Positions 17,954 to 27,653 are shown, counted from the first letter of the stretch. The stretch is 64,000 nt of DNA from Bacteroidia bacterium (GCA_030427245.1 JAUHXA010000016.1:1-64000), one strand, 5' to 3'. Made by a program: numbers and translations. The notes: a model not told the origin generated them from the letters alone.

Positions 17954-20020
17954 ATGTCAGCCTATTCCTTTGAAAATAGAGAACTCAGTTGGTTATCCTT
18001 CAATCACAGGGTTCTGCAAGAAGCCAAAGACCCAAGTGTATCATTATATGAACGCATCAAATTTTTAGCCATTTATTCGAGCAATTTAGACGAATTTTTC
18101 AAGGTTAGAGTAGCAGGTGTTCGCAAGTTTACTCAATTGGACAAGGCAGCCAAAAAAGAGACGAAAGAAGCCATTGCAGCGAATCCCAATAAACTCCTGC
18201 GAAAAATATATCAAATTGTCAATAAACAACAATCCGAATTGGGGCGCATTTTTCGAAAAGAAATTTTACCTGAATTGGCTGACAATAATATTTTCTTGAC
18301 AGACAGTCAACAATTGAATAAAGGCCAAGCAGCTTATGTGAGAAATTACTTCAAAGAAAAAGTACAATCGCTGCTGCAAATTTATCCTCTCAAGGCCGAT
18401 GGAAAAACACCTTTTTTGGAGGACAATTGCCTTTATTTGGCACTAAGCATGCGTAAAGAAGGCAAAACACACTATGCCATACTGCAAATTCCCTCCAAGC
18501 CTATCAAGCGTTTTGTGTTGCTACCAGAAGAAGATGGCCAACATTTCATCCTGTTTATTGATGATGTGATTCGATTCAATTTGAAGGAGCTTTTTCCTGA
18601 TTACACGCACATAAAAGCTTTTTCTATCAAAGTATCGAGAGATGCAGATTTGAACATTGAAGATGAATTTGAAGGAAATTTGGTAGAAAAAATCAAGGAA
18701 AGTTTGGCGAACCGCAAAACCAACGAAGAAAGTCGTTTTCTGTACGATGAAAAGATGCCTCAAACATTTTTGCAGCAGATTACCAACATCTTGGAGCTGA
18801 CCAAATTCGATTTGATACCAGGCGGCAAATACCACAATTTTAGCGACTTTTTTGATTTTCCCGATCCCACCAAAAACCCTACATTACATAATGAGGTATT
18901 GCCACCACTTCCACACCCAGAATTGGAAGGCTGTGACAATCTATTGAAAGCCATTGCAGAAAAGGACTATATGCTGCATTTCCCCTATCAATCCTACAAA
19001 TATGTTTCGCAATTCATTGCAGAAGCTTCAGACGACGAACTCGTCAATACCATCAAAATCACTCTTTACCGAGTGGCCGACGATTCTGATATTGGTCATG
19101 CTCTTTTGAATGCCTTAGAAAAAGGCAAGAAAGTAGTGGCTTTTATTGAAGTGAAAGCACGATTTGACGAGGCTTCCAACATCTATTGGGGCGAAAGATT
19201 GGAGGCAGCAGGGGCAAAGGTGATTTACAGTTATCCTGCCATTAAAGTACATACCAAACTCTGCTTGGTGAGGCGAATTGAAGATGGTCAAAAACGCTAC
19301 TATACCTATCTCGGTACGGGCAACTTCAATGAAAAAACGGCTCGTATATATGCTGACCATGCCTTACTTACTGCCCACAAAAAAATTGGTAAAGAAGCCT
19401 CCCAAGTGTTCGATATTTTGGAGCGCAAAATCATCATTCCGAAAACCAAACGCTTGATGATTTCTCCATTCAGTACCAGAACGGGTTTTTCGGACTTGGT
19501 CGACCAAGAAATTGCCAATGCGAAAGCGGGAAAGGATGCTTATATGATTCTGAAAATGAACAGTCTGCAAGACCAAAGCATGATTGAAAAAATCTATGAA
19601 GCAAACAATGCAGGTGTAAAAATCAAAATTATCTGTCGGGGAATTTGCTGCTTAGTGCCTGACATTGAAGGACAAAGTGAACACATTGAAGTTATCAGCA
19701 TTGTCGACCGATTTTTGGAACATGCTCGGGTGTATATCTTCGGCAACGATGACAAGGAAAAAATGTATTTGGCTTCGGCGGATTGGATGACCCGAAATCT
19801 CGACCACCGAATTGAAGTGGCTTTTCCGATTTACGATGCTGATATTTACGCCGAACTCCGTCACATTATTGACCTACAATTGAAGGACAATGTAAAAGCC
19901 CGAATCATCAACGAGGAGCAGAACAACCCCTACAAAGCGTCTCATAATTTGGGTGCGCCAACGATTCGAGCGCAGATAGCTACGTATCGTTTTTTGGAGG
20001 AGAAAGTGAAAACCAAATAA
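17954..20020 (+). CDS. ppk1: polyphosphate kinase 1
   Basis: A 688-residue PPK1, normal length. It makes inorganic polyphosphate from ATP and can run in reverse. The N-terminal domain begins with the typical NRELSWLSFNHRVLQEA; the two phospholipase-D-like catalytic domains hold the key histidines H433 (VHTKLCLV, the expected autophosphorylation site) and H590 (LEHARVYIF). The segment FIEVKARFDE (398-407) is also conserved. It is followed by a convergent universal stress protein gene, which fits a stress-linked neighbourhood. Confidence 0.97.
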   Translation: MSAYSFENRELSWLSFNHRVLQEAKDPSVSLYERIKFLAIYSSNLDEFFKVRVAGVRKFTQLDKAAKKETKEAIAANPNKLLRKIYQIVNKQQSELGRIFRKEILPELADNNIFLTDSQQLNKGQAAYVRNYFKEKVQSLLQIYPLKADGKTPFLEDNCLYLALSMRKEGKTHYAILQIPSKPIKRFVLLPEEDGQHFILFIDDVIRFNLKELFPDYTHIKAFSIKVSRDADLNIEDEFEGNLVEKIKESLANRKTNEESRFLYDEKMPQTFLQQITNILELTKFDLIPGGKYHNFSDFFDFPDPTKNPTLHNEVLPPLPHPELEGCDNLLKAIAEKDYMLHFPYQSYKYVSQFIAEASDDELVNTIKITLYRVADDSDIGHALLNALEKGKKVVAFIEVKARFDEASNIYWGERLEAAGAKVIYSYPAIKVHTKLCLVRRIEDGQKRYYTYLGTGNFNEKTARIYADHALLTAHKKIGKEASQVFDILERKIIIPKTKRLMISPFSTRTGFSDLVDQEIANAKAGKDAYMILKMNSLQDQSMIEKIYEANNAGVKIKIICRGICCLVPDIEGQSEHIEVISIVDRFLEHARVYIFGNDDKEKMYLASADWMTRNLDHRIEVAFPIYDADIYAELRHIIDLQLKDNVKARIINEEQNNPYKASHNLGAPTIRAQIATYRFLEEKVKTK

Positions 20021-20066
20021 AAAGGAAGTTTTGACAAAATTTGTGAAACGAGACTTCCATTTAGGT

Positions 20067-20885
20067 TCAATCATTTTCGGGCAATATCAAAAGAGGAATG
20101 CGATTGTCATATACTTGGGTTTTGGTAAGACTCTTTTTCAAAATACGTTCAAAAAAGCTTTTTTTCCTTCTTACCATACACAGCAAATCGCAGCCTTCTT
20201 CAGTTTGTGCAACAAATCTACTAATGGATTCATTGATACTCTGAGACATCGGTACGCTTCGATAAATCGTTTGTACACCATCAAGGATTACCCTATCTTC
20301 TTTTTTGTCTTCGTTATTCGAGTCTGTGTAGATATTCAGTATGGTCACTTTTGCTCCAAACTTAGCTGCCAATTTTTGTAATGGTGAAAGCAATCCTGCA
20401 GCAATTTCCTTGTTGTCTATAGCCAAAACAATGTGCTGCAAGGGCTGAAAAGTATATTCAGGAGGAACGACCAAAAGAGGAATTCTCGACTCTTCTAATG
20501 CAGTAGCAGCCACACTTCCATAGATAATCTTGGTCATGCCTGAAGCCCCCTTACTACCCATCACGATGAGGTCTATTCCATCTCTTCTCACTGTTTTTCC
20601 AAAAAGAGAGGTGATAACACCTTGATAGGCTTTTGTTTGGAGAGAAAGCCCTTTTTCCCTTATTATTTCTTCAAATTTTTTGGCACTTTCTTCTAATGTT
20701 GCCTTCATTTTCTTTCGATAAGGTTGTTCCTTGTCTGGAATACTCCTATCGTAATCCGCTTTTTTGATGTCATAAACATGGTCTAAGAAAAGCTTACTTT
20801 TAAATGCCTCTGCCAGTCCAATGGCGTACATAGTGGCATTGTCTGCAATGGAAGAAAAATCGGTGGGGATAAGAATTTTTTTCAT
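20067..20885 (-). CDS. tandem universal stress protein (UspA x2)
   Basis: A 272-residue protein with two Usp domains. The first begins MKKILIPTDFSS and ends with the ATP-binding-type GSKGASG...PLLVVP pattern (about 110-160); the second starts QHIVLAIDNKE and is more diverged, ending IPLLILP. Usp proteins bind ATP or stay empty and are induced under starvation and stress. Tandem Usps of this size are common in Bacteroidota. The gene is transcribed toward ppk1. Confidence 0.92.
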   Translation of the reverse strand: MKKILIPTDFSSIADNATMYAIGLAEAFKSKLFLDHVYDIKKADYDRSIPDKEQPYRKKMKATLEESAKKFEEIIREKGLSLQTKAYQGVITSLFGKTVRRDGIDLIVMGSKGASGMTKIIYGSVAATALEESRIPLLVVPPEYTFQPLQHIVLAIDNKEIAAGLLSPLQKLAAKFGAKVTILNIYTDSNNEDKKEDRVILDGVQTIYRSVPMSQSINESISRFVAQTEEGCDLLCMVRRKKSFFERILKKSLTKTQVYDNRIPLLILPEND

Positions 20886-20906
20886 CGGTTTGTTTTCGTT
20901 TTTAAA

Positions 20907-21056
20907 GGTCAGATCATACTACTGTACATTTTTAATTCAACCACAAAAGGCACAAAGAAAACAAAAGTAAAGAACTGAAATTCAACCATCTCTTTTGTGC
21001 TCTTTTGATACTTTTGTGGTTCAAAAATCATTTTGTACAGTAGTATGAGGTCAGAT
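20907..21056. mobile_element. MITE-like element with perfect terminal repeats and target duplication
   Basis: TCATACTACTGTACA (20914-20928) and its exact reverse complement (21034-21048) form 15-bp terminal inverted repeats. Inside them the arms continue imperfectly (TTCAACCACAAAAG on the left, CTTTTGTGGTTCAA on the right). Outside, the direct repeat GGTCAGA is at 20907-20913 and 21049-21055, as expected for a target-site duplication. The 135-bp element carries no gene. It must have moved with an enzyme encoded elsewhere. Confidence 0.75.
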
Positions 21057-21066
21057 AGAACATCCA

Positions 21067-21114
21067 TGAACTAAAGAATCATTCAAACACAAAGGAGGAG
21101 GATTCTTTAGTTCA
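21067..21114. repeat. 14-bp perfect inverted repeat
   Basis: TGAACTAAAGAATC (21067-21080) and its exact complement (21101-21114) with a 20-nt loop. It is downstream of the lipoprotein gene ending at 21266, but no T-tract follows on the minus strand, so a simple intrinsic terminator is doubtful. Confidence 0.6.
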
Positions 21115-21265
21115 CAGACGTTTCATTAGGATTGTTCTTTTCATCAAAGAAACAAAAAATAGATAAACAATTCATTGAGACAAATCAGTGTTTATACTAA
21201 TAAAAATCATCATCAGCAGATTTTTGTTTTGAAAAGTTAGTCATTTTCTTTATTGAAGATGTTAT

Positions 21266-21649
21266 CTACTTCCTATTCAGCTTGACTTCAAAACCAAACA
21301 ATTCCAATTTGATCTCGTCACAATCTACGGAATTTACCTGATATTCTACTCCCAAACCATTAGGATAATCCAATTCTATGGCTGAGTTATCTGCATTTAA
21401 CTCCCATGTAAAAGTAGTGGAGACATTTCCATTTACTTCTGTTGAAAAAAGAGATTCGGCTGTACAAGATCCAGACAAATCACTACTGAAGGTGACTTCA
21501 TCGCCAACACCTGCAAGTGGGGTTTCATCCCAAGACCCTACCAATATAGCGGCTATATCAGCAGTATCACAATTGGGAGTATCATCGTCTTTGTCGCAAG
21601 CAGTGACCAAAAAAGACATCATCAAAATAGAAAGAATAAATTTTTTCAT
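21266..21649 (-). CDS. small lipoprotein (lipocalin-like size)
   Basis: A 127-residue lipoprotein with signal peptide MKKFILSILMMSFLVTAC (Cys18) followed by an acidic DKDDD linker. The mature domain contains GSWDETP...VTFSSDLSGSC and several strands, similar in size and layout to the lipocalin-like small lipoproteins of Bacteroidota. No ligand can be deduced. It should be anchored to a membrane facing the periplasm or the surface. Confidence 0.7.
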   Translation of the reverse strand: MKKFILSILMMSFLVTACDKDDDTPNCDTADIAAILVGSWDETPLAGVGDEVTFSSDLSGSCTAESLFSTEVNGNVSTTFTWELNADNSAIELDYPNGLGVEYQVNSVDCDEIKLELFGFEVKLNRK

Positions 21650-21838
21650 TAAAATTTTTTTTGAAATTAAAAACCAGCTTGCAAAATATACATAGTTTTT
21701 AAATTAGAGTGATTTATGGATATATTTTTGGCAATTATGGCAAGGGAAAATGTATTCGGCCTTGGTAGGTTTACTGCCCGAAATTTCGACCTCCAAATTG
21801 AAGTGGTTTTCCTATCTCAGATGCTTTTCAAACTCTAC

Positions 21839-23323
21839 TCACCCCATTTTCTCTTCTACCCAATCCAAAAAATGAAAATAGGAAAAAGCACCCGCTTCAT
21901 AAGGAGTCTTTTGCAGTTCGAGCAGTTCGGTGTGCAATTTTTCAAAAGCCTTTTGCAGTTCTAAGGTATCGTTGATTTTAGAAAGGTGTTTGAAGAAAGT
22001 AAGGAGGATGTTTTCGACTTGATAGAGTTTTTTGTGTTTGTAGAGATAGCGATAAGCCGAGCGAGAAGTGTATTCAATCAATAAGTCGTTGTTGAGTTCA
22101 AAGTGTATGAGCAGGTCGAGGATTCGGGTAAAACTTGCAATATCGGGCGATTCCTTTTCTAACTCTTTGAAGTCCAAAAGTTCATTCACTTCATCCAAAG
22201 CAGCGTCAAACTCCTTTTGATAAAAGTAAGCGGCTGCCATATTAAAGCGATTGCGGAAAACCCTGTCCTTCTCATGGTCAAATATATTGGGATTGGCAGC
22301 TCGAACATCGGGAATTAATTGGTAGGCTTTTTCGAAGCTCTTCACTTCCAAATAATACACCAATAGCGTTCCTTCCAGACTATAAAAAATATTGGGACGA
22401 ATCTGAGCCACTGATTCAATATGTTTTTTCTTGCGTTTTTGTCGAATCAGTTTTGCAGTTGCTTCCACTTCTTCGTGTTTGTTTAAGATAGCCTGAATGA
22501 ACATCAAATTGTTGAGTGTCATTAGGTAAATAATGGGTTTGGTTTCGATATAGATGGTGTTTTCTTCAAACAGTTCGACTTGTTTTTGCATCTGTTCATA
22601 GACGGCTTCTGTATTGTCTAGGCGGTGGTGATAGTTGGTCCAAATTTCGTGAAATTGATAGCGGGTCGTAAAGGAGAGAGCTTTCGAAACATCTTGCAGT
22701 AAAGGGTCTTGGACTAAGTCTTTCCAATCTTGCTGATTTTGTTCTTCTCGTACACTGCTACCCCGTTTTTGCAATTGCAGCAAACGACCATAGACTTTGC
22801 GGTAGTCCTCCAAGTTTTGAAGGGCGTTGAGGGATTGTTGGGCTTTTTGAGAAAGGTCTAGACGGTCTGCTGAGTCTTTGATGGGAAGCAGGATAACAGA
22901 CTTGATATAAAGTTGGTACAATAGCCAATCGTCTTGGTATTTTTCGGCTAATTTGATGGCAGTATCAATCCTTTTTTGTGCCAAATCCGTTGCTCCTCTG
23001 TCCATCAATGCTCGAATTTCACGGAGCATTTGCAACAGGCGGTTGTGGTAGTTTTTATTGGAGTCGTAATCCGCCAAACTGCTGACTATCAAGTTTAATA
23101 AATAGTTTTTGGCTACCGAAAACTGTTTCACAAATTTTTCTTTCCTAAATTTTTTAAGCAATTTATCTTCATCGTATTCCTTCTGTCGGTCTATCGCATC
23201 AAACAGCCGCAAATAGGGATTGTCTTTGGCATTGTCCTTTTTGTAGGCAAATTTTTTGAAGTAGGCCTTTTCGGTTCGGGTGAGGGATTGAATAAGGTCA
23301 AACAAGTCGGTATTGGTAGCCAT
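21839..23323 (-). CDS. large helical protein of unknown function
   Basis: A 494-residue protein with no signal peptide. It starts MATNTDLFDLIQSLTRTEKAYFKKFA and is helical throughout, with TPR-like helix pairs in the second half (for example YFYQKEFDAALDEVNELL). The N-terminal SLTRTEKAYFKKF block looks like a conserved signature of a Bacteroidota family, but I cannot name it. It is probably a cytoplasmic scaffold or regulator. It stands alone between two small exported proteins. Confidence 0.75.
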   Translation of the reverse strand: MATNTDLFDLIQSLTRTEKAYFKKFAYKKDNAKDNPYLRLFDAIDRQKEYDEDKLLKKFRKEKFVKQFSVAKNYLLNLIVSSLADYDSNKNYHNRLLQMLREIRALMDRGATDLAQKRIDTAIKLAEKYQDDWLLYQLYIKSVILLPIKDSADRLDLSQKAQQSLNALQNLEDYRKVYGRLLQLQKRGSSVREEQNQQDWKDLVQDPLLQDVSKALSFTTRYQFHEIWTNYHHRLDNTEAVYEQMQKQVELFEENTIYIETKPIIYLMTLNNLMFIQAILNKHEEVEATAKLIRQKRKKKHIESVAQIRPNIFYSLEGTLLVYYLEVKSFEKAYQLIPDVRAANPNIFDHEKDRVFRNRFNMAAAYFYQKEFDAALDEVNELLDFKELEKESPDIASFTRILDLLIHFELNNDLLIEYTSRSAYRYLYKHKKLYQVENILLTFFKHLSKINDTLELQKAFEKLHTELLELQKTPYEAGAFSYFHFLDWVEEKMG

Positions 23324-23494
23324 CTGTATTTTCTATTTTGGTAATCTTCAAAAAGAATCAACCAAATATACACAGATGCGGCTAAAAATCAAATGGCAAG
23401 CCTTTCTTGAAGAAGGACTTGCCATTGAATATATGTCGTCATCTAAAGTCAAAATATTGAAGTCTTACTATTCTCGCCTCTGACTTTTTTTTGA

Positions 23495-24007
23495 CTACCA
23501 ATCTTTTCCATAGGTATTTCCATTGCTGTCCTCCAAATAGTAGTCGTAATCATCGCTGCCACTCATATCGTCAATCATTTCCATCGTGTTCATGTGCATT
23601 TGTTGTGTGCGATTCATTTGCATATTAATGGTGTTATTAAACGCATCCATAGACATACCCGCAGGTACTTCAATGTGTTGCGTAGGTCCGACATAAACCG
23701 CAGGGGCTAAAAATTCTTCAACGGGCGCACTCATTGTGTGTACCATCGTCCAAAAATCAAGGGTGAGAATACCGTTTTCAATTTTCCAAGCTCCCATAGA
23801 TTCACCTCCAACATCGGTCGTGACTTTGAAGTAAAAATAAGGTGAAAAATCAATGACGGTTTTGTTGCCTGCTTCATCGTAGGATTCCCATACACCTGCA
23901 ATTTGACCTTTGCTAAGGTCAGGTTGAGCGATTTGTTGAGCCATTGCAGTATTAGAAAAAAGGAAAATAGTCAGAAGAATAGAACTTACAAATTGGAATG
24001 TTTTCAT
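23495..24007 (-). CDS. small secreted protein, lipocalin-like N-terminal part
   Basis: A 170-residue exported protein with a signal peptide (cleavage near TAMAQ, residue 24). The first half of the mature protein (GQIAGVWESYDEAGNKTVIDFSP...MGAWKIENGILTLDF) resembles small lipocalin-like domains that begin with GxW. The second half is rich in Met, Gln and Asn and ends with an acidic tail. Function unknown. Confidence 0.7.
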   Translation of the reverse strand: MKTFQFVSSILLTIFLFSNTAMAQQIAQPDLSKGQIAGVWESYDEAGNKTVIDFSPYFYFKVTTDVGGESMGAWKIENGILTLDFWTMVHTMSAPVEEFLAPAVYVGPTQHIEVPAGMSMDAFNNTINMQMNRTQQMHMNTMEMIDDMSGSDDYDYYLEDSNGNTYGKDW

Positions 24008-24353
24008 GATAAATGTTTTTGAGGTAATAAAAATTTATTGTTCTTATACCTACAAATATCCTCCAAACGCTTTCCAATATCGAACCTAAAAAACGCATTT
24101 TGTAATGTTTAGACCCTATGGTTAAGTGGTTAATATTTTGACAGTCAAATTTTTAGAGCGGTCTTGGTTTTAATATTCAAACCATTTTTTGTACGCTTCT
24201 ATCAGAGGATAATACATTCCAGCTTTCAAATCGAACTTCAAAAATCATGTAACCGAAAATCTTAGATCCACTGATTTTTGCACAATATTCAAGTCAAATA
24301 CTACCAAAAGTTTTATATTTATGCATACATTTCAAAACCAATCACCAACTATG
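24008..24353. other. non-coding stretch upstream of the palindrome
   Basis: About 350 bp of AT-rich sequence upstream of the divergent small secreted protein. I see no gene, no terminator and no clear promoter box in it. Confidence 0.4.
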
Positions 24354-24581
24354 TAGTGCTTGAACGGAAACTCTTAACTAATTGAGTGTTAAAACATAAC
24401 TAAACACTTAAACAGACGAACTTTTTAAAGTTTCCCCATATATCAATACCTTCAATAAATTCCTAATAAATTAACATCAAGTTGCTATAAGAATATAAAA
24501 ATTGAAGGAAAAAGTTCGTTTGTTTTAACCATTAGTTATGTTTTGATAGACAGACAATTATCTCTTTCCGTTCAGGCACTA
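24354..24581. repeat. 228-bp imperfect palindrome upstream of the DinB gene
   Basis: Outer arms TAGTGCTTGAACGGAAA (from 24354) and the complement of TTTCCGTTCAGGCACTA (ending 24581) pair with one mismatch. Further in, AAAACATAACTAA and ACGAACTTTTT on the left are matched by AAAAAGTTCGT and TTAGTTATGTTTT on the right. The arms are about 75 bp each with an AT-rich centre. The right end touches the DinB start codon. It looks like a decayed MITE or a long hairpin leader. Confidence 0.65.
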
Positions 24582-25090
24582 TGTACAAACACATCTTCAC
24601 CGAACTTCAAAGAAACAAATCCGTCTTCGAGAACCTTTTGAAGGACACGAATGAAGCTGCCTACCAATGGAAACAAGCTCCCGAAAAATGGTGTTTGTTG
24701 GAAATTGTATGTCACCTTTATGATGAGGAAAGGGAAGATTTTAGAGTACGATTGGGCTTGGTTTTGGAGAAACCCGAAGAAACACCACCTCCTATTCACC
24801 CCCAAAAATGGGTGGCAGAACGGAAATACATGGAGCAGGATTTTGACGAAAAACTACAAGGCTTCTTGGAGGAGAGAGAAAAGTCCATCGAATGGCTGCA
24901 ATCTTTGGAAAATCCCCAATGGGATAATGCCTATCAACATCCCAAATATGGGCCTTTTTCGGGCAATTTTTATCTCACCAATTGGTTGGCTCACGACTAT
25001 TTGCACATTCGTCAAATTACCCGATTGAAGTACGATTATTTGCAGCACATTTCGGGGGAATCAGTGCAGTATGCAGGGGAGTGGAAGTAG
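24581..25090 (+). CDS. DinB family protein
   Basis: A 169-residue four-helix-bundle protein of the DinB/YfiT type. The metal ligands fit H46 (in CLLEIVCHLYDEE) and the two histidines of LAHDYLHIRQI near residues 138-142. The family includes metal-dependent thiol transferases such as bacillithiol transferases, but most members have no known substrate. No signal peptide. The start ATG at 24581 lies directly at the end of a long palindrome, which could fold in the leader RNA and affect expression. Confidence 0.85.
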   Translation: MYKHIFTELQRNKSVFENLLKDTNEAAYQWKQAPEKWCLLEIVCHLYDEEREDFRVRLGLVLEKPEETPPPIHPQKWVAERKYMEQDFDEKLQGFLEEREKSIEWLQSLENPQWDNAYQHPKYGPFSGNFYLTNWLAHDYLHIRQITRLKYDYLQHISGESVQYAGEWK

Positions 25091-25094
25091 AGAT

Positions 25095-26102
25095 TCAATT
25101 CTTGTAATTTATCAAATTCACCACCAATTTTACCATCATATCTTTTTCGTCGGGTTTGCTTTCTGCAATCATAATCGTAATGGCAACCAAGGCATTGTCT
25201 GCAATTCGTTTTGTACCATCAATGCGATAAAGTTTTCGATTTTGAGCCAGAAAATAAGCGAATAAACCTGCGGCAATCCGTTTGTTTCCGTCTGAAAAAG
25301 AGTGGTTTTTGACGATGAAATACAGCAAATTGGCGGCTTTTTCTTCAATGCTTGGATAGAGTTCCATCCCATCAAAGGTCTGATAGATTGTATAAAGAGA
25401 ACTTTTGAAGGATTCGTCTTTTTCATTGCCAAATAGCTTGGTTGCGTTTTGGGCTTCTTTCCAAATCGCAATTTGCTGGGTTGCATCTTCATAGGTCAAT
25501 TCCCAAGTAGCAGTAGATACATTGGTTTCTATTTCCAGCGCTTGGTGGTCGTACTTGTCTAAAGTTTCTAAGGCATAGGCATATTTTTCCAATACCTCTA
25601 AAATACCCTTCGCTTCATTAGAACTGAGGTGTTTTCGGTGGCTGATTTGTGAAACCAAAGCGACTGCTTTTTGCAAATCGGTGTATTTTTCCTCCGCTTG
25701 CTGCAATTTTCGCTCATTCAACACATATCCTTGCAGCAAATACTCCTTCAATATCCGATTTGCCCAAATCCGAAACTGCGTTCCTTGCTTGGATTTTACT
25801 CGATAACCTACCGAGATGATGACATCTAAATTGTAGTATTTTCTCTTTCTTTTGACAGTGCGATTACCCTCTTGTCGAACTGTCAAGAAATCCTTGACAG
25901 TTGAATCCATCTCTAACTCTCCTTCTTCATAGACGTTTTTAATGTGTAAACTCACATTTTGTTTAGTGGTTTGAAACAATTGAGTCATTTGCTCTTGCGT
26001 CAACCAAACCGTTTCATTTTCCAACTGTACTTCAATTTGAGTACTGCCATCTTTGGCTTCATAAATACGGATATTTGATGGGTTTTGGTTCTTGTCGTTC
26101 AT
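25095..26102 (-). CDS. RhuM-Fic fusion protein
   Basis: A 335-residue protein starting at the ATG at 26102 (MNDKNQNPSNIRIYEAKDG). Residues 1-150 are a RhuM-type domain (VWLTQEQMTQLFQTTKQNVSLHI, then YYNLDVIISVGYRVKS), a DNA-binding-like fold named after a Salmonella virulence gene. Residues about 230-335 are a Fic domain with the full motif H267-x-F-S-D-G-N-K-R275, so AMP transfer to a target protein is chemically possible. It overlaps nothing and ends 5 bp from the convergent DinB gene. I see no antitoxin gene beside it and no obvious inhibitory helix motif. Confidence 0.88.
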   Translation of the reverse strand: MNDKNQNPSNIRIYEAKDGSTQIEVQLENETVWLTQEQMTQLFQTTKQNVSLHIKNVYEEGELEMDSTVKDFLTVRQEGNRTVKRKRKYYNLDVIISVGYRVKSKQGTQFRIWANRILKEYLLQGYVLNERKLQQAEEKYTDLQKAVALVSQISHRKHLSSNEAKGILEVLEKYAYALETLDKYDHQALEIETNVSTATWELTYEDATQQIAIWKEAQNATKLFGNEKDESFKSSLYTIYQTFDGMELYPSIEEKAANLLYFIVKNHSFSDGNKRIAAGLFAYFLAQNRKLYRIDGTKRIADNALVAITIMIAESKPDEKDMMVKLVVNLINYKN

Positions 26103-26210
26103 GTTTATCAGCATTAATTTTCGATATGTAAAGATACAAAAAATCAATACATAAATAAAAGTTGCAGACAAAATAAAAGACTGAAAATAAACCTATTGAA
26201 GAAAAAATTT

Positions 26211-26999
26211 CTAAACTAAGTCTGCCGCTTCTGCAATCAATTCCGCAATATCCTTAACCTGAATATTTTTAGATGTTTCTGCGCCTTTCACTCCATCCGT
26301 CATCATCGTCATACAAAACGGACAACCTACTGCCACAATTCCTGCATTACTTTCCAACACATCTTTGGTGCGTTCTTCATTCACCCGAAGTTTGCCATCT
26401 TCTTCTTCTTTAAACATCTGTGCACCTCCTGCGCCACAGCACAAACCTCTCGATTTGCAGCGTCGCATTTCGACCAACTCGGCATCCAAAACCTCCAATA
26501 CTTTTCGAGGAGCTTCGTAAATATTGTTGGCTCGACCCAAATAACAAGAATCGTGGTAGGTAATGCGTTTGCCTTTGAAGCTACCACCCTCTTTCATTTT
26601 GATTTTGCCATCGTCAATCAACTGCTGCAAAAAGGTGGTGTGGTGAATCACTTCATACGTACCGCCCAAAACGGGATATTCGTTTTTCAAGGTATTGAAG
26701 CAATGCGGACAAGCCGTAACGATTTTTTTGACTCCATACATATTGAGGGTTTCAATGTTGGTAACTGCTTGCATTTGAAACAAAAACTCATTACCAGCTC
26801 GTCTTGCAGGGTCGCCCGTACAAACTTCTTCTGGTCCCAAAACGGCGTATTTCACGCCGACATGGTGCAAAATTTTGACAAATGCTTTGGTGACTTTCTT
26901 TGCTCGGTCGTCGAAACTACCTGCACAGCCTACCCAAAACAATACTTCTGCTTCTTTGCCTTCGGCAGCCAAATCTGCCATTAATGGAACTTGTATCAT
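26211..26999 (-). CDS. CCG-domain (Fe-S)-binding protein
   Basis: A 262-residue protein with two cysteine-rich CCG modules: C25...C97-x2-C100 and C152...C187-C188-G...C226-x2-C229. This is the C-terminal half-type found in heterodisulfide reductase HdrB, glycolate oxidase GlpC/GlcF and LutA, where it binds a noncubane iron-sulfur cluster and passes electrons between flavin enzymes and quinones or thiols. In Bacteroidota this protein is usually paired with a ferredoxin-type subunit; none is adjacent upstream or downstream here. An annotation as a LutA-like or HdrB-like subunit would fit. Confidence 0.88.
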   Translation of the reverse strand: MIQVPLMADLAAEGKEAEVLFWVGCAGSFDDRAKKVTKAFVKILHHVGVKYAVLGPEEVCTGDPARRAGNEFLFQMQAVTNIETLNMYGVKKIVTACPHCFNTLKNEYPVLGGTYEVIHHTTFLQQLIDDGKIKMKEGGSFKGKRITYHDSCYLGRANNIYEAPRKVLEVLDAELVEMRRCKSRGLCCGAGGAQMFKEEEDGKLRVNEERTKDVLESNAGIVAVGCPFCMTMMTDGVKGAETSKNIQVKDIAELIAEAADLV

Positions 27000-27116
27000 T
27001 TTTTTATGTTTTTCATAGGGTTTCGCCCTATGTTACGATATATCACTCCGATGGAGCTTTTGATTTTGTAATGTTTTATTCTCACCGTTCCGAATGTCAT
27101 CAACTTTTCTCACCTC

Positions 27117-27653
27117 TCAATTCCCGCTTCTAGCCTCCTTTTCCTTCAAATACTCCTCATAGCCCATTTCCTCCAATCGCTCATATTTATCCGCAACTGC
27201 TTGTGTCAATCCTTTTTTGAAGTCCAACACCTTTTGTTGAATGGCGGCATCCGAAGCCCCCAAAATACTTGCCGCCAAAATTCCCGCATTTTTCGCACCG
27301 TCCAAAGCCACTGTTGCCACAGGAATCCCACTCGGCATCTGCAAAATAGACAACACCGAATCCCAACCGTCAATCGAGTTGCGAGATTTAATCGGAACGC
27401 CAATGACAGGCAAAGGCGTAATTGAAGCCACCATACCTGGCAAATGTGCTGCACCTCCTGCCCCTGCAATGATAACTTTAATGCCTCTTTTATGGGCATT
27501 TTCTCCAAATTCCATCATTCTGTCGGGCGTTCGATGCGCCGAAACAATGGTCAATTCAAAGGGAATTTCGAATTGTTTGAGGAAATCCGCTGCTGCCGAC
27601 ATGATTGGTAAATCGGAATCGGAACCCATGATGATGCTGACTAAAGGAGTCAT
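27117..27653 (-). CDS. purE: N5-carboxyaminoimidazole ribonucleotide mutase
   Basis: A 178-residue class I PurE. It converts N5-CAIR made by PurK into CAIR in purine synthesis. The motifs GSDSDLPIM (10-18), SAHRTPDRM (about 38-46) and [14 protein letters not shown] are all intact. The gene is downstream of purK on the same strand, separated by a 206-bp gap that contains short dispersed repeats, so they may or may not be one transcript. Confidence 0.96.
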   Translation of the reverse strand: MTPLVSIIMGSDSDLPIMSAAADFLKQFEIPFELTIVSAHRTPDRMMEFGENAHKRGIKVIIAGAGGAAHLPGMVASITPLPVIGVPIKSRNSIDGWDSVLSILQMPSGIPVATVALDGAKNAGILAASILGASDAAIQQKVLDFKKGLTQAVADKYERLEEMGYEEYLKEKEARSGN

